A stretch of DNA of 64,000 nt. It comes from Halopseudomonas xinjiangensis. Its GTDB lineage: Bacteria > Pseudomonadota > Gammaproteobacteria > Pseudomonadales > Pseudomonadaceae. The notes under the pieces are model-generated. The model was not told the origin of the DNA and did not search any database. It worked only from the letters and a program-made list of their open reading frames with translations. The stretch spans positions 124,001 to 188,000 of the forward strand of contig DRFO01000012.1 in the NCBI GenBank assembly GCA_011050525.1, in the 5' to 3' direction. The translations under genes and the position numbers were made by a program. The first letter of the stretch is position 1, and every line of letters starts with the position of its first letter. Shown piece by piece: positions 17,934 through 27,782 of the stretch.

Positions 17934-18767
17934 TCAGCGGATCAATGCAGCAGAAAATTCCTCGGAATGGGTTTCAAGCAAAGCCATGTTGTCGTGTTGC
18001 CAAGGGTGAAAATCGGTCCGGTAATAATCCCGGTATACGCCCACGAGCCGGGTGAAAAATCCATTGCGGCCCCAGAGCCAGCGCATGCCACGCACCATCA
18101 TTTTTACATCGCCCAGTTTGCCGTCCCGCCGGAGCATATGCCACATGCCCTGGGTGACATCCTTGAGAAAGAAAAAAGTGGCCTGTCGCATAGCCCGACG
18201 CAGTATCTGGCGGTCGCCGCAGACCTTCATGTACACATCGAACGCCACCGCTTTGTGCTCGGTTTCTTCCAGCGCATGCCAACGCCACAATTTCTGCATT
18301 TCAGGTGTTGCTCCAGCCATCCATTCAGGTTCGCGCAACAGCGCATCTGCCAGAATGGCCGTGAAATGTTCCATGGCTACGGTGCCCGCCAGCTGACGCT
18401 CAGCGGAAAATTGCTTCTGTACGAACCGGATGCGCTTTCTGACCGGAATTTCCAGTTTGTCTATGTCGTAGCCGAGATCACGCAGTCGCTGGTTGTATTC
18501 GATGTGCTCACGGCTGTGATGGCCTTCCTGGCCAATAAAACCGCGTATCTGCTCAAGCAGCTCAGGATCGGTGATCTGGTCACGGAACAGGCGGACCGAG
18601 TCGATGAAATAACGCTCACCGTCCGGAAAAAGCACTGACATGGAATTGAAAAAATGCGTTTTGAACGGATCGCCGCTATGCCAGTGTCGTGGCAGCGGAT
18701 CTGACAGGCTGAAATCCATGCGTCGTGGACGAATCTTCAAGCCGGAGGGAGTCACGGTAGTCATCAT
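17934..18767 (-). CDS. Predicted metal-dependent hydrolase (PF10118 family)
   Basis: The 277-residue product matches the PF10118 group of predicted metal-dependent hydrolases: IRPRRMDFSLSD at the start, then a helical core with FIGQEGHHSREH near 80 and the HALEETEHKAVAFD motif near 180. These spaced Glu/His motifs resemble ferritin-like di-iron sites. The substrate is unknown. AGAGGA lies five bases before the ATG at 18767; a second ATG directly follows, and the frame is open nine codons upstream. Confidence 0.8.
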   Translation of the reverse strand: MMTTVTPSGLKIRPRRMDFSLSDPLPRHWHSGDPFKTHFFNSMSVLFPDGERYFIDSVRLFRDQITDPELLEQIRGFIGQEGHHSREHIEYNQRLRDLGYDIDKLEIPVRKRIRFVQKQFSAERQLAGTVAMEHFTAILADALLREPEWMAGATPEMQKLWRWHALEETEHKAVAFDVYMKVCGDRQILRRAMRQATFFFLKDVTQGMWHMLRRDGKLGDVKMMVRGMRWLWGRNGFFTRLVGVYRDYYRTDFHPWQHDNMALLETHSEEFSAALIR

Positions 18768-18971
18768 CGGTTCCTCTGTGTGCTGCGCAATCACTTGTTA
18801 TCACGTCACTATAGGCACCCCTTCAGCTAAATAAACAGGCCGTAAACAGCCAAACATCATGGCCTTAACGGCCAAATATTCATCTATCCTACCGGCTTCA
18901 GGGTGGCGCATTGGAGCGTAGCGGCTAGAGTGAGGAAGATCTCATTTCTATCTTTCCGAAAAGGACCTGCC

Positions 18972-20384
18972 ATGACGGCTATTGTCGACTTCCTCAACAC
19001 GATTTTTTGGGGCTACGTGCTTATCTACGGCCTGCTGGCAGTGGGCGTTTTCTTCACCATCAGGCTTGGTTTTCTGCAGTTTTTGCACTTCGGCGAAATG
19101 GTTCGTGCGATCAGAGGCGCCCGGCAAAGTGACGAGCATGGCATCTCTCCTTTCCAGGCGCTCTGCACCAGTCTGGCCTCCAGGGTGGGCACAGGCAATA
19201 TTGCAGGTGTTGCCGTGGCGCTTTATCTGGGGGGCGCGGGTGCCATTTTCTGGATGTGGATGGTGGCCCTGGTCGGAATGGCCACCGCTTATGCAGAAAG
19301 TACGCTCGCACAGCTTTACAAGGTACGTGATGGAAAAGGCCAGTATCGGGGCGGCCCGGCCTTTTATATGGCCAAGGGACTGAAAGCGCCCTGGGCAGGA
19401 GGCATTTTTTCGGTAGCGCTTATCATCTCGTTCGGACTGGTATTCAACGCGGTTCAAGCCAACTCCATTGCCGATGCCATGCTGGGTGCGTTCGGGCTGC
19501 CTAAAATCTGGGTCGGGGTCGCACTTGCCATACTCGCCGGAATGGTGATTTTTGGCGGCTTGCGTTCGATTGCCCGCTTTGCGGAGTTGATCGTTCCGTT
19601 CATGGCTGCCGCCTACGTGCTGATGGCACTGGTTGTGCTGGCGATCAATTTCACCGATGTGCCGGGTGTTCTAATGACCATCATAAGAAGCGCTTTCGGG
19701 CTGGAAGAGGCCGCTGGCGGCGTCGCCGGTTCGGTCACCGCTGCGATGCTCAATGGTATCAAGCGCGGGTTGTTTTCCAACGAAGCGGGTATGGGGTCAG
19801 CTCCCAACATAGCCGCCACAGCCACCCCGATGCCGCACCATCCCTCATCACAGGGACTGGTGCAGGCCATGGGCGTGTTCATTGATACTATCGTTATCTG
19901 CACCGCCACAGCGATCATGATTCTATTGTCAGGCGTTCTCGAGCCGGGCTCTGGAATCACCGGCACCCAACTGACCCAGCAAGCGCTGGAAGCCCACATT
20001 GGCGTGGCCGGAGCTTACTTCATTGCGGTAGCAATCTTGTTCTTCGCCTTCACGTCGATCGTGGCGAACTACGCCTATGCCGAGAACGCAATGATTTTCC
20101 TCGGAGTAGGAAACACGTTGGGCTTGACGCTTCTTCGGATAGCAGCATTGGGAATGGTTATCTGGGGCGCGTATGAGGCTGTCGGCACCGTCTTCAATGC
20201 GGCAGACGCGTCAATGGGGCTGATGGCGACTATCAACTTGATTGCAATCGTTCTGCTTTCCGGCACGGTGGTGAAGCTGACCAAGGACTACATGGAGCAA
20301 CGCAAGCAAGGGGTTGTCCCCACCTTCAAGGCGACCGACTATCCCGAACTGAAGGAAAAGATCAACAACGACATCTGGAGATAA
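18972..20384 (+). CDS. Sodium:alanine symporter (AGCS family)
   Basis: An inner-membrane importer for alanine or glycine driven by Na+. The 470 residues have about eleven membrane helices and the AGCS signatures TGNIAGVAVALYLGG and NEAGMGSAPNIAATA. I place the start at 18972 (MTAIVDFLN) behind AAAAGGA; an upstream in-frame codon at 18903 would add a hydrophilic stretch not typical for the family. Monocistronic, with a strong terminator after it. Confidence 0.93.
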   Translation: MTAIVDFLNTIFWGYVLIYGLLAVGVFFTIRLGFLQFLHFGEMVRAIRGARQSDEHGISPFQALCTSLASRVGTGNIAGVAVALYLGGAGAIFWMWMVALVGMATAYAESTLAQLYKVRDGKGQYRGGPAFYMAKGLKAPWAGGIFSVALIISFGLVFNAVQANSIADAMLGAFGLPKIWVGVALAILAGMVIFGGLRSIARFAELIVPFMAAAYVLMALVVLAINFTDVPGVLMTIIRSAFGLEEAAGGVAGSVTAAMLNGIKRGLFSNEAGMGSAPNIAATATPMPHHPSSQGLVQAMGVFIDTIVICTATAIMILLSGVLEPGSGITGTQLTQQALEAHIGVAGAYFIAVAILFFAFTSIVANYAYAENAMIFLGVGNTLGLTLLRIAALGMVIWGAYEAVGTVFNAADASMGLMATINLIAIVLLSGTVVKLTKDYMEQRKQGVVPTFKATDYPELKEKINNDIWR

Positions 20385-20389
20385 CAGAA

Positions 20390-20413
20390 GCCACGCCCCG
20401 CAAGGGGCGTGGC
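20390..20413. terminator. Strong hairpin terminator between convergent genes
   Basis: A perfect 10-bp GC-rich stem GCCACGCCCC/GGGGCGTGGC with a GCAA tetraloop, between the AGCS gene and the 3' end of cysS. The T tract is poor, but the stem and position support termination for both. Confidence 0.75.
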
Positions 20414-20420
20414 TTGCTAA

Positions 20421-21806
20421 TCAATTGGCGAACCTCCAGGTAGTTCCGCCCTTCCCATCTTCCAGAACCACACCCAGACCGGTGAGCTGATCGCGAATCC
20501 GGTCGGATTCCGCCCAGTTTCTCTCTTCACGCGCCAGCAGGCGGGCCCGGATCAGACCCTCGATTTCAGCAGGGTCTACCTTGCCTTCGGCTCCGCCCTG
20601 AAGAAAAGTATCGGGTTCCAGCTGCAAAACGCCAAGACTGAACGCCAACTCCCGTACCCGCGCCGCCAGACCAGCCGCCGCCAGCAGGTCAGTCTCTTTC
20701 AAGCGGTTCACCTCACGTACCATGTCGAACAGAACCGCACACGCCTCAGGGGCGTTGAAATCATCGTCCATGGCCTTCGCAAAACGCTCAATGAATTCCG
20801 CTCCACCGGCAGGCTCCGCTAAAGGCAGCCCCTTCAAGGCACGATAAAACCGCTCCAGTGCGCCCTTGGCTTCCTTGAGATTATCTTCCGAATAGTTGAT
20901 CGCGCTGCGGTAATGGCTGGATACCAGCAGATAACGCACCACTTCAGGATGATATTTTTCCAGCACCTCGCGAATAGTGAAGAAATTGCCCAGGGATTTG
21001 GACATCTTCTCGCCATCCACGCGGACCGCACCCGCATGCATCCAGGCCGCCGCGTAGGGTTTGCCTGTTGCGGCTTCACTCTGGGCTATTTCATTCTCAT
21101 GATGCGGAAACACCAGGTCCGGGCCGCCGCCGTGGATATCGAAGGTATCCCCGAGGCAGCAGGTCGACATGACCGAGCATTCTATATGCCAGCCGGGGCG
21201 TCCATCCCCCCAGGGTGACGCCCAACTCGGCTCGCCGGGTTTGACGCCCTTCCACAATACAAAATCCAGCGGATCTTCCTTGGCTTCATCCACCTCGATA
21301 CGCGCGCCGATTTTCAAGTCTTCGATCCTGCGTCGGGACAGCTTGCCGTAACCCTCGAATTTGCCGACTCGGTAATACACGTCGCCGTTGCCTGGCGCAT
21401 AGGCGTAACCCTTGTCGATGAGGGTCTGAATCATCTGATGCATGCCGGGAATGTGATCGCTGGCCTTGGGCTCCTGATCAGGGCGCAACACGTTCAGGCG
21501 CCGCTCGTCTTCGTGCATCGCGGCGATCATGCGGCCGGTCAGCACCTGAAAGGTCTCGCCATTTTCGTTGGCGCGGCGAATGATCTTGTCGTCGATATCC
21601 GTGATGTTGCGCACGTAGGTCAAGTCGTAGCCACGAAAACGCAGCCAGCGGGAGATCACATCAAACGCCACCATCACCCGCGCATGACCGATATGGCAGA
21701 AGTCATAGACCGTCATGCCACATACGTACATCCGCACCTGATTGCCTTCCAGCGGCTTGAAAACGTCCTTGCTCTTGCTCAGCGTGTTGTAGATCGTTAG
21801 TGCCAT
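20421..21806 (-). CDS. cysS: Cysteinyl-tRNA synthetase
   Basis: Charges tRNA-Cys. The 461-residue class I synthetase shows the HIGH motif in [11 protein letters not shown], the zinc-binding cysteines (Cys29 in YVCGMTVYD, and the later ECSVMSTC and HHENE stretch), and KMSKSLGN. Its ATG directly follows the glnS stop codon, so the two synthetases are translationally coupled. Confidence 0.97.
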   Translation of the reverse strand: MALTIYNTLSKSKDVFKPLEGNQVRMYVCGMTVYDFCHIGHARVMVAFDVISRWLRFRGYDLTYVRNITDIDDKIIRRANENGETFQVLTGRMIAAMHEDERRLNVLRPDQEPKASDHIPGMHQMIQTLIDKGYAYAPGNGDVYYRVGKFEGYGKLSRRRIEDLKIGARIEVDEAKEDPLDFVLWKGVKPGEPSWASPWGDGRPGWHIECSVMSTCCLGDTFDIHGGGPDLVFPHHENEIAQSEAATGKPYAAAWMHAGAVRVDGEKMSKSLGNFFTIREVLEKYHPEVVRYLLVSSHYRSAINYSEDNLKEAKGALERFYRALKGLPLAEPAGGAEFIERFAKAMDDDFNAPEACAVLFDMVREVNRLKETDLLAAAGLAARVRELAFSLGVLQLEPDTFLQGGAEGKVDPAEIEGLIRARLLAREERNWAESDRIRDQLTGLGVVLEDGKGGTTWRFAN

Positions 21807-23474
21807 TTACTGCCCCCAGGAATCGCGCAACGTCACCGTACGATTGAATACCAGTTTGCCGGGAGCAGAGTCCTTGCTGTCCACACAGAAATACCCCTCC
21901 CGCTCGAACTGGAAACGCTCCTCGACGGCTGCGGAGGCCAGCGACGGCTCGGCGCGACACCCTTTCAGCACAATCAGCGAATCGGGATTGATGTTGTCCA
22001 GAAAACCGGCGCCCTCCTCGCCCTTGTCCGGGTTCGGGGTTTTGAACAGACGGTCATACAGGCGCACCTCGCAGTCCACGCTTGCCGCTGCGGGCACCCA
22101 ATGGATGACCCCCTTTACCTTGCGGCCTTCCGGATTCTTGCCCAGGGTGTCCGGATCGTAGGAGCACAGCAGTTCGATAATATTGCCGTCCGCGTCGGTA
22201 ACCGCCTCATCGGCGCGAATTACGTAGCTGCCGCGCAAACGCACTTCGCCACCGGGAACCAGGCGTTTGTAGCCCTTGGGTGGATCGATCATGTAATCAT
22301 CCTGATCGATATACAGCTCGCGACTGAACGGTATCGCGCGAACGCCGATATCCTCCTTCGGATGACGGGGCAGCTCCAGATTCTCGACCTGATCTTCAGG
22401 ATAATTGGTGATAGTCACTTTCAGCGGACGCAATACGCACATGGCACGCGGCGCGTTGGCATCCAGGTCATCCCGGATGCAGAACTCCAGCACGCCCATG
22501 TCGACCACGCCATCAGAGCGAGTCACGCCGATGCGTTCGCAGAATTCCCGGATCGAGGCCGGCGTATAGCCGCGACGACGGAAGGCGCTAAGCGTCGACA
22601 TGCGCGGATCATCCCAGCCGTCCACGTGCTTTTCGTCAACCAGTTGTTTGAGTTTGCGCTTGCTGGTCACCGTGTAGTTCAGATTCAGACGCGCAAATTC
22701 GTACTGACGAGGCGTTGCAGGTACCGGCAGATTATCGAGACACCATTCATATAACGGACGGTGATCTTCGAATTCCAGAGTGCAGATCGAGTGGGTGACG
22801 CCTTCGATGGCATCTGATTGCCCGTGGGTAAAATCATAGCTGGGATAGACGCACCACTTGTCACCGGTCTGGTGGTGACGGGCATGACGGATTCGGTAGA
22901 GAATCGGATCGCGCAGGTTCATGTTCGGCGAGGCCATATCGATCTTGGCGCGCAGTGCCTTGGCACCATCAGGAAACTCACCCGCGGTCATGCGCGCAAA
23001 CAGATCGAGGTTTTCTTCGACGCTGCGCTCGCGGAAGGGGCTGTTCTTGCCCGGCTCGGTCAGATTGCCCCGGTATTCACGGGCCTGCTCAGGCGACAGG
23101 TCACACACATAAGCCTTGCCGGACTTGATCAGCTCGATGGCCCAGGCATGCAGCTGGTCGAAATAATCTGAGGCGTAATGCACCTTGCCAGCCCATTCGA
23201 AGCCCAGCCACTCCACGTCCTGCTTGATCGCATCGATATATTCCTGCTCTTCCTTGGCCGGATTGGTGTCATCGAAACGCAGGTTGCACTGTCCACCGAA
23301 TTCTTCGGCCAGGCCGAAGTTCAAACAAATCGACTTCGCATGGCCAATATGCAGGTAACCGTTGGGCTCAGGCGGGAAACGGGTCACGATCCTGTCGTGC
23401 TTGCCATTGTCCAGGTCAGCCTTGACGATCTGCCGCAAAAAATGTGCTGGCGGTGTGGTATCCGGTTTATTCAT
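21807..23474 (-). CDS. glnS: Glutaminyl-tRNA synthetase
   Basis: Charges tRNA-Gln directly. The 555-residue class I enzyme has [15 protein letters not shown] and the KMSKS variant [11 protein letters not shown]. The frame is open for 37 codons upstream, but [15 protein letters not shown] at 23474 matches the start I expect for pseudomonad GlnS. The ribosome binding site there is weak. It is divergent from ppiB. Confidence 0.96.
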   Translation of the reverse strand: MNKPDTTPPAHFLRQIVKADLDNGKHDRIVTRFPPEPNGYLHIGHAKSICLNFGLAEEFGGQCNLRFDDTNPAKEEQEYIDAIKQDVEWLGFEWAGKVHYASDYFDQLHAWAIELIKSGKAYVCDLSPEQAREYRGNLTEPGKNSPFRERSVEENLDLFARMTAGEFPDGAKALRAKIDMASPNMNLRDPILYRIRHARHHQTGDKWCVYPSYDFTHGQSDAIEGVTHSICTLEFEDHRPLYEWCLDNLPVPATPRQYEFARLNLNYTVTSKRKLKQLVDEKHVDGWDDPRMSTLSAFRRRGYTPASIREFCERIGVTRSDGVVDMGVLEFCIRDDLDANAPRAMCVLRPLKVTITNYPEDQVENLELPRHPKEDIGVRAIPFSRELYIDQDDYMIDPPKGYKRLVPGGEVRLRGSYVIRADEAVTDADGNIIELLCSYDPDTLGKNPEGRKVKGVIHWVPAAASVDCEVRLYDRLFKTPNPDKGEEGAGFLDNINPDSLIVLKGCRAEPSLASAAVEERFQFEREGYFCVDSKDSAPGKLVFNRTVTLRDSWGQ

Positions 23475-23638
23475 AGGGTGTGCAGGACTCGTTACGGGCA
23501 ATGCCTCACAGGCATCACGGATTTTGGCTAGGCCAGGTTGGCCAAAACGCTTATCATACCGCAAAGTGTCGGGTGCCTGAATCAACGGCTTCCACTCGCA
23601 GCATAATTCAATCGCCTAACATTCCGAGGATTGCCCGA

Positions 23639-24133
23639 ATGGTCAAACTGCATACCAATTTTGGTGTTATCACCCTGAAACTCTATGCCGACAAGGCTCC
23701 AGAAACGGTCGAAAATTTCAAGCAGTACGTCCGCGACGGCCATTACGACAACACCGTTTTCCATCGCGTCATCCCTAACTTCATGGTTCAGGGTGGCGGT
23801 TTCGAGCCTGGCATGAAGCAGAAAGACACCCGCGCTCAGATCAAGAACGAAGCCGACAACGGCGTCAGCAACAAGACTGGCACGGTAGCCATGGCCCGTA
23901 CCATGGAGCCGCATTCAGCCAGCGCCCAGTTCTTCATCAACGTCGCCGACAACGATTTCCTCAATCACAGCGCGCCTACCGTTCAAGGTTGGGGCTACGC
24001 TGTGTTTGGGGAGGTTAGCGAAGGAATGGATGTGGTCAACAAGATCAAGGCCGTGGCGACCACCATGCGTGCCGGCCATCAGGACGTGCCAGCGGAAGAC
24101 GTGATCATAGAACGCGCCGAACTGGTCGAGTAA
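23639..24133 (+). CDS. ppiB: Peptidyl-prolyl cis-trans isomerase B (cyclophilin)
   Basis: A cytoplasmic cyclophilin of 164 residues without signal peptide. Core motifs: [13 protein letters not shown] (catalytic arginine), [20 protein letters not shown] and [14 protein letters not shown] lies nine bases before the ATG; the open frame continues upstream but without homology. lpxH follows after ten bases. Confidence 0.95.
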   Translation: MVKLHTNFGVITLKLYADKAPETVENFKQYVRDGHYDNTVFHRVIPNFMVQGGGFEPGMKQKDTRAQIKNEADNGVSNKTGTVAMARTMEPHSASAQFFINVADNDFLNHSAPTVQGWGYAVFGEVSEGMDVVNKIKAVATTMRAGHQDVPAEDVIIERAELVE

Positions 24134-24143
24134 TCCTTCGCCG

Positions 24144-24869
24144 ATGCGCTACCTGTTCATTTCGGACCTGCACCTCGAAGCCAAACGCCCGGATATAACC
24201 CGGGCGTTTTTGCATTGCCTTGAGCACCAAGCCAGTCAGGCCGATGAGCTTTATATTCTCGGGGATTTCTTTGAAGTCTGGCTGGGGGATGACGATCCGA
24301 ACCCGCTCGCCCGCCAAGTGGCTGCTGCCCTCGCGGCGCTGGCAGAAAAAGGCGTCAGAATCTATCTGATGCATGGGAATCGGGACTTTCTGATGGGCCA
24401 TCGCTTTTGTCAGGAAGCCAAATGCACCCTGCTTCGCGATCCCTGCATCGTCACCCTGAATGGCCAGCGCGTACTCCTGATGCACGGCGACAGCCTGTGC
24501 ATCGACGACCTTGCCTATATGCGCATGCGCCGCGCGCTGCGAAATCCGCTAAGCCTGTTTATCCTGCGCAACCTGTCACTGAAAACCCGCCACCGGATTG
24601 GCCGCAAATTGCGTGATGAAAGCCAGACGCAAACGCAGCAAAAAGCCAGCGATATAACCGATGTCAACCTGGACAAGGTAATTGAGGTGATGCGCATTCA
24701 TGATGTTCGCACCCTGATCCACGGACATACCCATCGTCCTGAGATGCATGAACTGATGATTGATGGCGAACCCGCCAAACGCATCGTGCTTGGCGACTGG
24801 GACAAGCTCGCATGGTTCCTTGAGGTGGATGAAAAGGCCTATCGGTTGAACTCTACTCCCCTTGCATGA
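24144..24869 (+). CDS. lpxH: UDP-2,3-diacylglucosamine diphosphatase
   Basis: Fourth step of lipid A biosynthesis: it hydrolyses UDP-2,3-diacylglucosamine to lipid X and UMP at the inner membrane. The 241-residue calcineurin-like phosphoesterase has all metal motifs: [32 protein letters not shown] and HGHTHRPE. Ten bases after ppiB, so co-transcribed with it. The gene is followed by a repeat-rich region. Confidence 0.96.
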   Translation: MRYLFISDLHLEAKRPDITRAFLHCLEHQASQADELYILGDFFEVWLGDDDPNPLARQVAAALAALAEKGVRIYLMHGNRDFLMGHRFCQEAKCTLLRDPCIVTLNGQRVLLMHGDSLCIDDLAYMRMRRALRNPLSLFILRNLSLKTRHRIGRKLRDESQTQTQQKASDITDVNLDKVIEVMRIHDVRTLIHGHTHRPEMHELMIDGEPAKRIVLGDWDKLAWFLEVDEKAYRLNSTPLA

Positions 24870-24896
24870 CTTGCGCGTCAGGCGTAGACCGCCTGG

Positions 24897-25032
24897 ATTC
24901 CCGCCTTCGCGGGAATGACGGGGATAGGGTAACGGGTGTCTTTCAGGCCCCAGGGACTCCCGCCTTCGGGGGAATGACGGGGTGGGGTCATGGGTATCGT
25001 TCAGGTCCATGGATTCTTGCCTTCGCGGAAAT
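24897..25032 (+). repeat. Three REP-like palindromes in one orientation
   Basis: Degenerate copies of a 20-bp palindrome of the type ATTCCCGCCTTCGCGGGAAT lie at 24897-24916, 24956-24975 and 25013-25032, each followed by TGA(C/T)G(G/A)GG. The spacing is 57-59 bp. This palindrome is widespread in proteobacterial genomes, and its ATTCCC-N8-GGGAAT core is like the dRS3 element of Neisseria. The third copy is the most decayed. Confidence 0.85.
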
Positions 25033-25078
25033 GATGAGGGGATTAGCCTTGTGCTTTGCTCGTCTTCTCTCCCTCGTC

Positions 25079-25098
25079 ATTCCCGCGAAAGCGGGAAT
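25079..25098 (-). repeat. REP-like palindrome, opposite orientation, copy 4
   Basis: ATTCCCGCGAAAGCGGGAAT, preceded by CCCTCGTC and followed by CCATGGGCG. It is the inverse orientation of the first three copies. The same flanks recur at copies 5 and 6. Confidence 0.85.
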
Positions 25099-25114
25099 CC
25101 ATGGGCGAGTGATA

Positions 25115-25170
25115 CGGCCAGCATAGGTGTTACCTATGTGGCCGGTTTGAAGTGTTACCTATGTGACCGG
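25115..25170. repeat. Palindrome and direct repeat with GTGTTACCTATGTG core
   Basis: A palindrome at 25115-25144 (CGGCCA..ATAGGT / ACCTAT..GGCCG) overlaps a 19-bp direct repeat, GTGTTACCTATGTG(G/A)CCGG, at 25127-25145 and 25152-25170. Paired ACCTATGT..CCGG repeats remind me of end regions of some insertion sequences, but no transposase gene is present. It could be an IS remnant. Confidence 0.6.
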
Positions 25171-25178
25171 ATCAACAG

Positions 25179-25352
25179 AGTGATACGGCCAACATAGATG
25201 TATATCCATGTGGCCGGAAGGCGCGAATCCATCAGGGCCGCAATCCTACCCTAGCTATTCAACCTTATTTCCACAAAGCAAAAGTCCAGAAAACCAACAC
25301 CACTACACAGGCTAACCCTCGTCATTCCCGCGAAAGCGGGAATCCATGGGCG
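25179..25352. repeat. 174-bp tandem duplication, unit A
   Basis: Begins AGTGATACGGCC and ends CCATGGGCG, just after REP-like copy 5 (25324-25343). It contains a CGGCCAACATAG/CCATGTGGCCG palindrome at 25186-25216 and a gene-free AT-richer stretch. It is repeated almost exactly in the next 174 bp with a handful of substitutions and small indels. Confidence 0.9.
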
Positions 25353-25526
25353 AGTGATACGGCCAACATAGGTGCTATCCATGTGGCGGGAAGGCGCGAA
25401 TCCATCAGGGCTGCAATCCTACCCTAGTTATTCAACCTTATTTCCACAAAGCAAAAGTCCAGCAAAACCAACACCACTACACAGGCTAACCCTCGTCATT
25501 CCCGCGAAAGCGGGGATCCATGAGGT
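25353..25526. repeat. 174-bp tandem duplication, unit B
   Basis: Second copy of the preceding unit, starting AGTGATACGGCC and ending with REP-like copy 6 (25498-25517, ending GGGGAT instead of GGGAAT) and CCATGAGG. Its palindrome is at 25360-25389. The differences from unit A are scattered point changes, so the duplication is not brand new. Confidence 0.9.
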
Positions 25527-25816
25527 TGACTAGGCCAGAGATCTGCCAAAGCAGATCGCTAGCCATCTTATGCATAATGATTGAGACATTCCGGTCACGA
25601 CAGGACCGTACAAAGCATACTACTCGGCCTCTTTATGCGACCGGCGGAGTCTTTCCAGGCCCAGGGCGGTCTAGTAGTAAAGTCGTATTGTAAACCCTGG
25701 TTGATCTTTGCGTTGGAGGCAGCCTTGCAGGGCTGATATAATCGGCGGCTAAAACCGATCATGGAAGATCTCAAACATAATCGATTCCTGATTAGCCCTA
25801 GAGTAGGAGATATATA
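25527..25816. other. Gene-free stretch upstream of the ETF-QO gene
   Basis: About 290 bp with no convincing reading frame; long open frames here run antisense to ETF-QO and look spurious. It should hold the ETF-QO promoter. CCGGTCACGACAGGACCG at 25591-25608 is a short imperfect palindrome of unknown meaning. Confidence 0.4.
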
Positions 25817-27481
25817 GTGGAACGCGAATTCATGGAGTTTGACGTTGTCATCGTAGGTGCAGGTCCGTCCGGCCTCTCCGCTGCCTGTCGTATCAAGCAG
25901 CAAGCTGCAGAGAAGGGTCAGGAGGTCAGCGTCTGCGTTGTAGAGAAAGGTTCCGAAGTGGGCGCTCACATCCTCTCTGGTGCGGTCATCGAATCCCGAG
26001 CTCTGGACGAGCTGTTCCCTGACTGGAAGGAACTCGGCGCGCCATTGAACACCCCTGTGAAACGCGACGACATCTACTTCCTCACCGGTGAAGAAAAAGG
26101 CACCAAGCTGCCGAACTTCCTTGTGCCCAAGACGATGCATAACGAAGGGAACTACATCATTTCCCTGGGTAATCTGTGCCGCTGGATGGCTCAGCAAGCC
26201 GAGAACCTGGGCGTTGAGGTCTATCCGGGATTTGCCGCCCAGGAAGCGCTGATCGATGAAAGCGGCGTAGTGCGCGGCATTCTGACCGGCGATCTGGGTG
26301 TTGATCGTGAGGGCAATCCAAAGGAAGGCTTTTTCACTCCTGGCATGGAACTGCGCGGCAAGTACACCTTGTTTGCCGAAGGCTGCCGTGGACATATCGG
26401 CAAGCAGCTGATCAATCGCTTCAATCTGAATTCCGACGCGGACGCCCAACATTATGGCATCGGTATCAAGGAAATCTGGGATATAGACCCCGCCAAACAC
26501 GAAGAAGGCCTGGTTGTTCATACCGCCGGCTGGCCGCTCGATGTGCTGGGCAACGAAAATACTGGCGGTTCTTTCCTGTATCACCTCGAAAACAACCAGG
26601 TGGTCGTGGGTCTGATCGTGGATCTGTCCTACAGCAACCCACATCTGTCGCCATTCGATGAATTCCAGCGCTACAAGCACCATCCGTATATCAAGCAGTA
26701 TCTGGAAGGCGGCAAGCGCGTTTCCTATGGCGCGCGCGCCATCGCCAAGGGCGGCTACAACGCTCTGCCAAAAATGGTCTTTCCTGGCGGTGCATTGATT
26801 GGCTGTGACTTGGGCACGCTCAACTTTGCCAAGATCAAAGGCACCCATACCGCGATGAAATCGGGCATGGTTGCCGCAGATGCAATTATCGAGGCCTTGG
26901 CTGCAGGAAATGAGGGCGGCGATGAGCTGACCGGCTACGTTGACGGCTTCAAAGCCAGCTGGGCTTATGAGGAGCTGTTCACATCACGCAACTTCGGCCC
27001 GGCAATTCACAAGTACGGTGCGTTTTTTGGCGGCGCCTTCAACTTCATCGATCAGAACATATTCAGCGGCAAGCTGCCCCTGACTCTGCGCGATACCACG
27101 CCGGATTATGCCTGCATGAAGAAGGTCGACGAAGCGCCGAAAATTGCGTATCCCAAGCCTGATGGTGTGCTGAGTTTTGACAAGCTGTCTTCGGTGTTCC
27201 TGTCGAACACCAACCATGAAGAAGATCAGCCAGTTCATCTGAAGCTCAAGGACCCGAGCATTCCGATCGACATTAACCTGCCGCTGTACGATGAGCCAGC
27301 TCAGCGCTATTGCCCCGCAGGCGTGTATGAAGTTGTCGAGGCGGACGATGGCGGCAAGCGTTTCCAGATCAACGCGCAAAACTGCGTTCACTGTAAAACC
27401 TGTGACATCAAGGATCCTTCCCAGAACATCAACTGGGTGGCTCCTGAGGGCACCGGCGGTCCGAACTACCCCAACATGTAA
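25817..27481 (+). CDS. Electron transfer flavoprotein-ubiquinone oxidoreductase
   Basis: Passes electrons from reduced ETF (fatty acid, amino acid and amine oxidation) to ubiquinone at the inner membrane. The 554 residues have the FAD-binding GAGPSGLSAACR at the N-terminus, the membrane-associated ubiquinone-binding middle part, and a C-terminal 4Fe-4S cluster with CPAGVYEV and NAQNCVHCKTCDIKDP, then EGTGGPNYP. The start is probably GTG at 25817, with AGGAGA seven bases upstream; an ATG lies 15 bases further in. etfA/etfB are not adjacent. Confidence 0.96.
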   Translation: MEREFMEFDVVIVGAGPSGLSAACRIKQQAAEKGQEVSVCVVEKGSEVGAHILSGAVIESRALDELFPDWKELGAPLNTPVKRDDIYFLTGEEKGTKLPNFLVPKTMHNEGNYIISLGNLCRWMAQQAENLGVEVYPGFAAQEALIDESGVVRGILTGDLGVDREGNPKEGFFTPGMELRGKYTLFAEGCRGHIGKQLINRFNLNSDADAQHYGIGIKEIWDIDPAKHEEGLVVHTAGWPLDVLGNENTGGSFLYHLENNQVVVGLIVDLSYSNPHLSPFDEFQRYKHHPYIKQYLEGGKRVSYGARAIAKGGYNALPKMVFPGGALIGCDLGTLNFAKIKGTHTAMKSGMVAADAIIEALAAGNEGGDELTGYVDGFKASWAYEELFTSRNFGPAIHKYGAFFGGAFNFIDQNIFSGKLPLTLRDTTPDYACMKKVDEAPKIAYPKPDGVLSFDKLSSVFLSNTNHEEDQPVHLKLKDPSIPIDINLPLYDEPAQRYCPAGVYEVVEADDGGKRFQINAQNCVHCKTCDIKDPSQNINWVAPEGTGGPNYPNM

Positions 27482-27495
27482 CGGTAATCCGGCTC

Positions 27496-27532
27496 CAAAA
27501 AAAGCCCTGCAGTTCAATTTGCGGGGCTTTTT
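27496..27532 (+). terminator. Intrinsic terminator after ETF-QO
   Basis: AAAAAAAGCCC(TGC) pairs with (GCG)GGGCTTTTT around a short loop, giving a GC stem flanked by A and T tracts, 15 bp after the stop codon. Confidence 0.8.
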
Positions 27533-27627
27533 CTGTGCCGTTAGCGGGGGTGCCATTTGAAACATTCAGCCGTTAACGTTGTCTACTAAATCCAGGCGTT
27601 CAAGCAGGCTTCAGGTAGATCAGACAG

Positions 27628-27705
27628 ATGGGCAAGTACATAATCGGATGGTTTCTAGGCGTACCCGTTATTGTTTTGGTGGTTCTCTATTTCGTTTTTC
27701 AGTGA
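27628..27705 (+). CDS. Possible 25-residue single-helix membrane peptide
   Basis: The frame encodes MGKYIIGWFLGVPVIVLVV followed by LYFVFQ: a short basic start and then one continuous membrane helix. Short proteins with a GW-LGVP pattern and this length look familiar from proteobacteria, but I cannot name a family. The ribosome binding site is weak (AGGT about 12 bases upstream). It lies after the ETF-QO terminator, so it would need its own promoter. Confidence 0.5.
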   Translation: MGKYIIGWFLGVPVIVLVVLYFVFQ

Positions 27706-27782
27706 TTTCTGCACGCAATACCCACCACATCTCATAGATACACACCTCAGGTAATAAGGTGGCGTTAGCTGTCGAAGCCCCC

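Noticed and set aside
24897-25526. CRISPR-like array
   Set aside because: Repeats are palindromes in both orientations, spacing is irregular, and the inter-repeat sequences are themselves duplicated; no cas genes.
25595-26848. 417-codon open frame on the minus strand
   Set aside because: Antisense to ETF-QO, no start signal or homology; a mirror of its codon bias.
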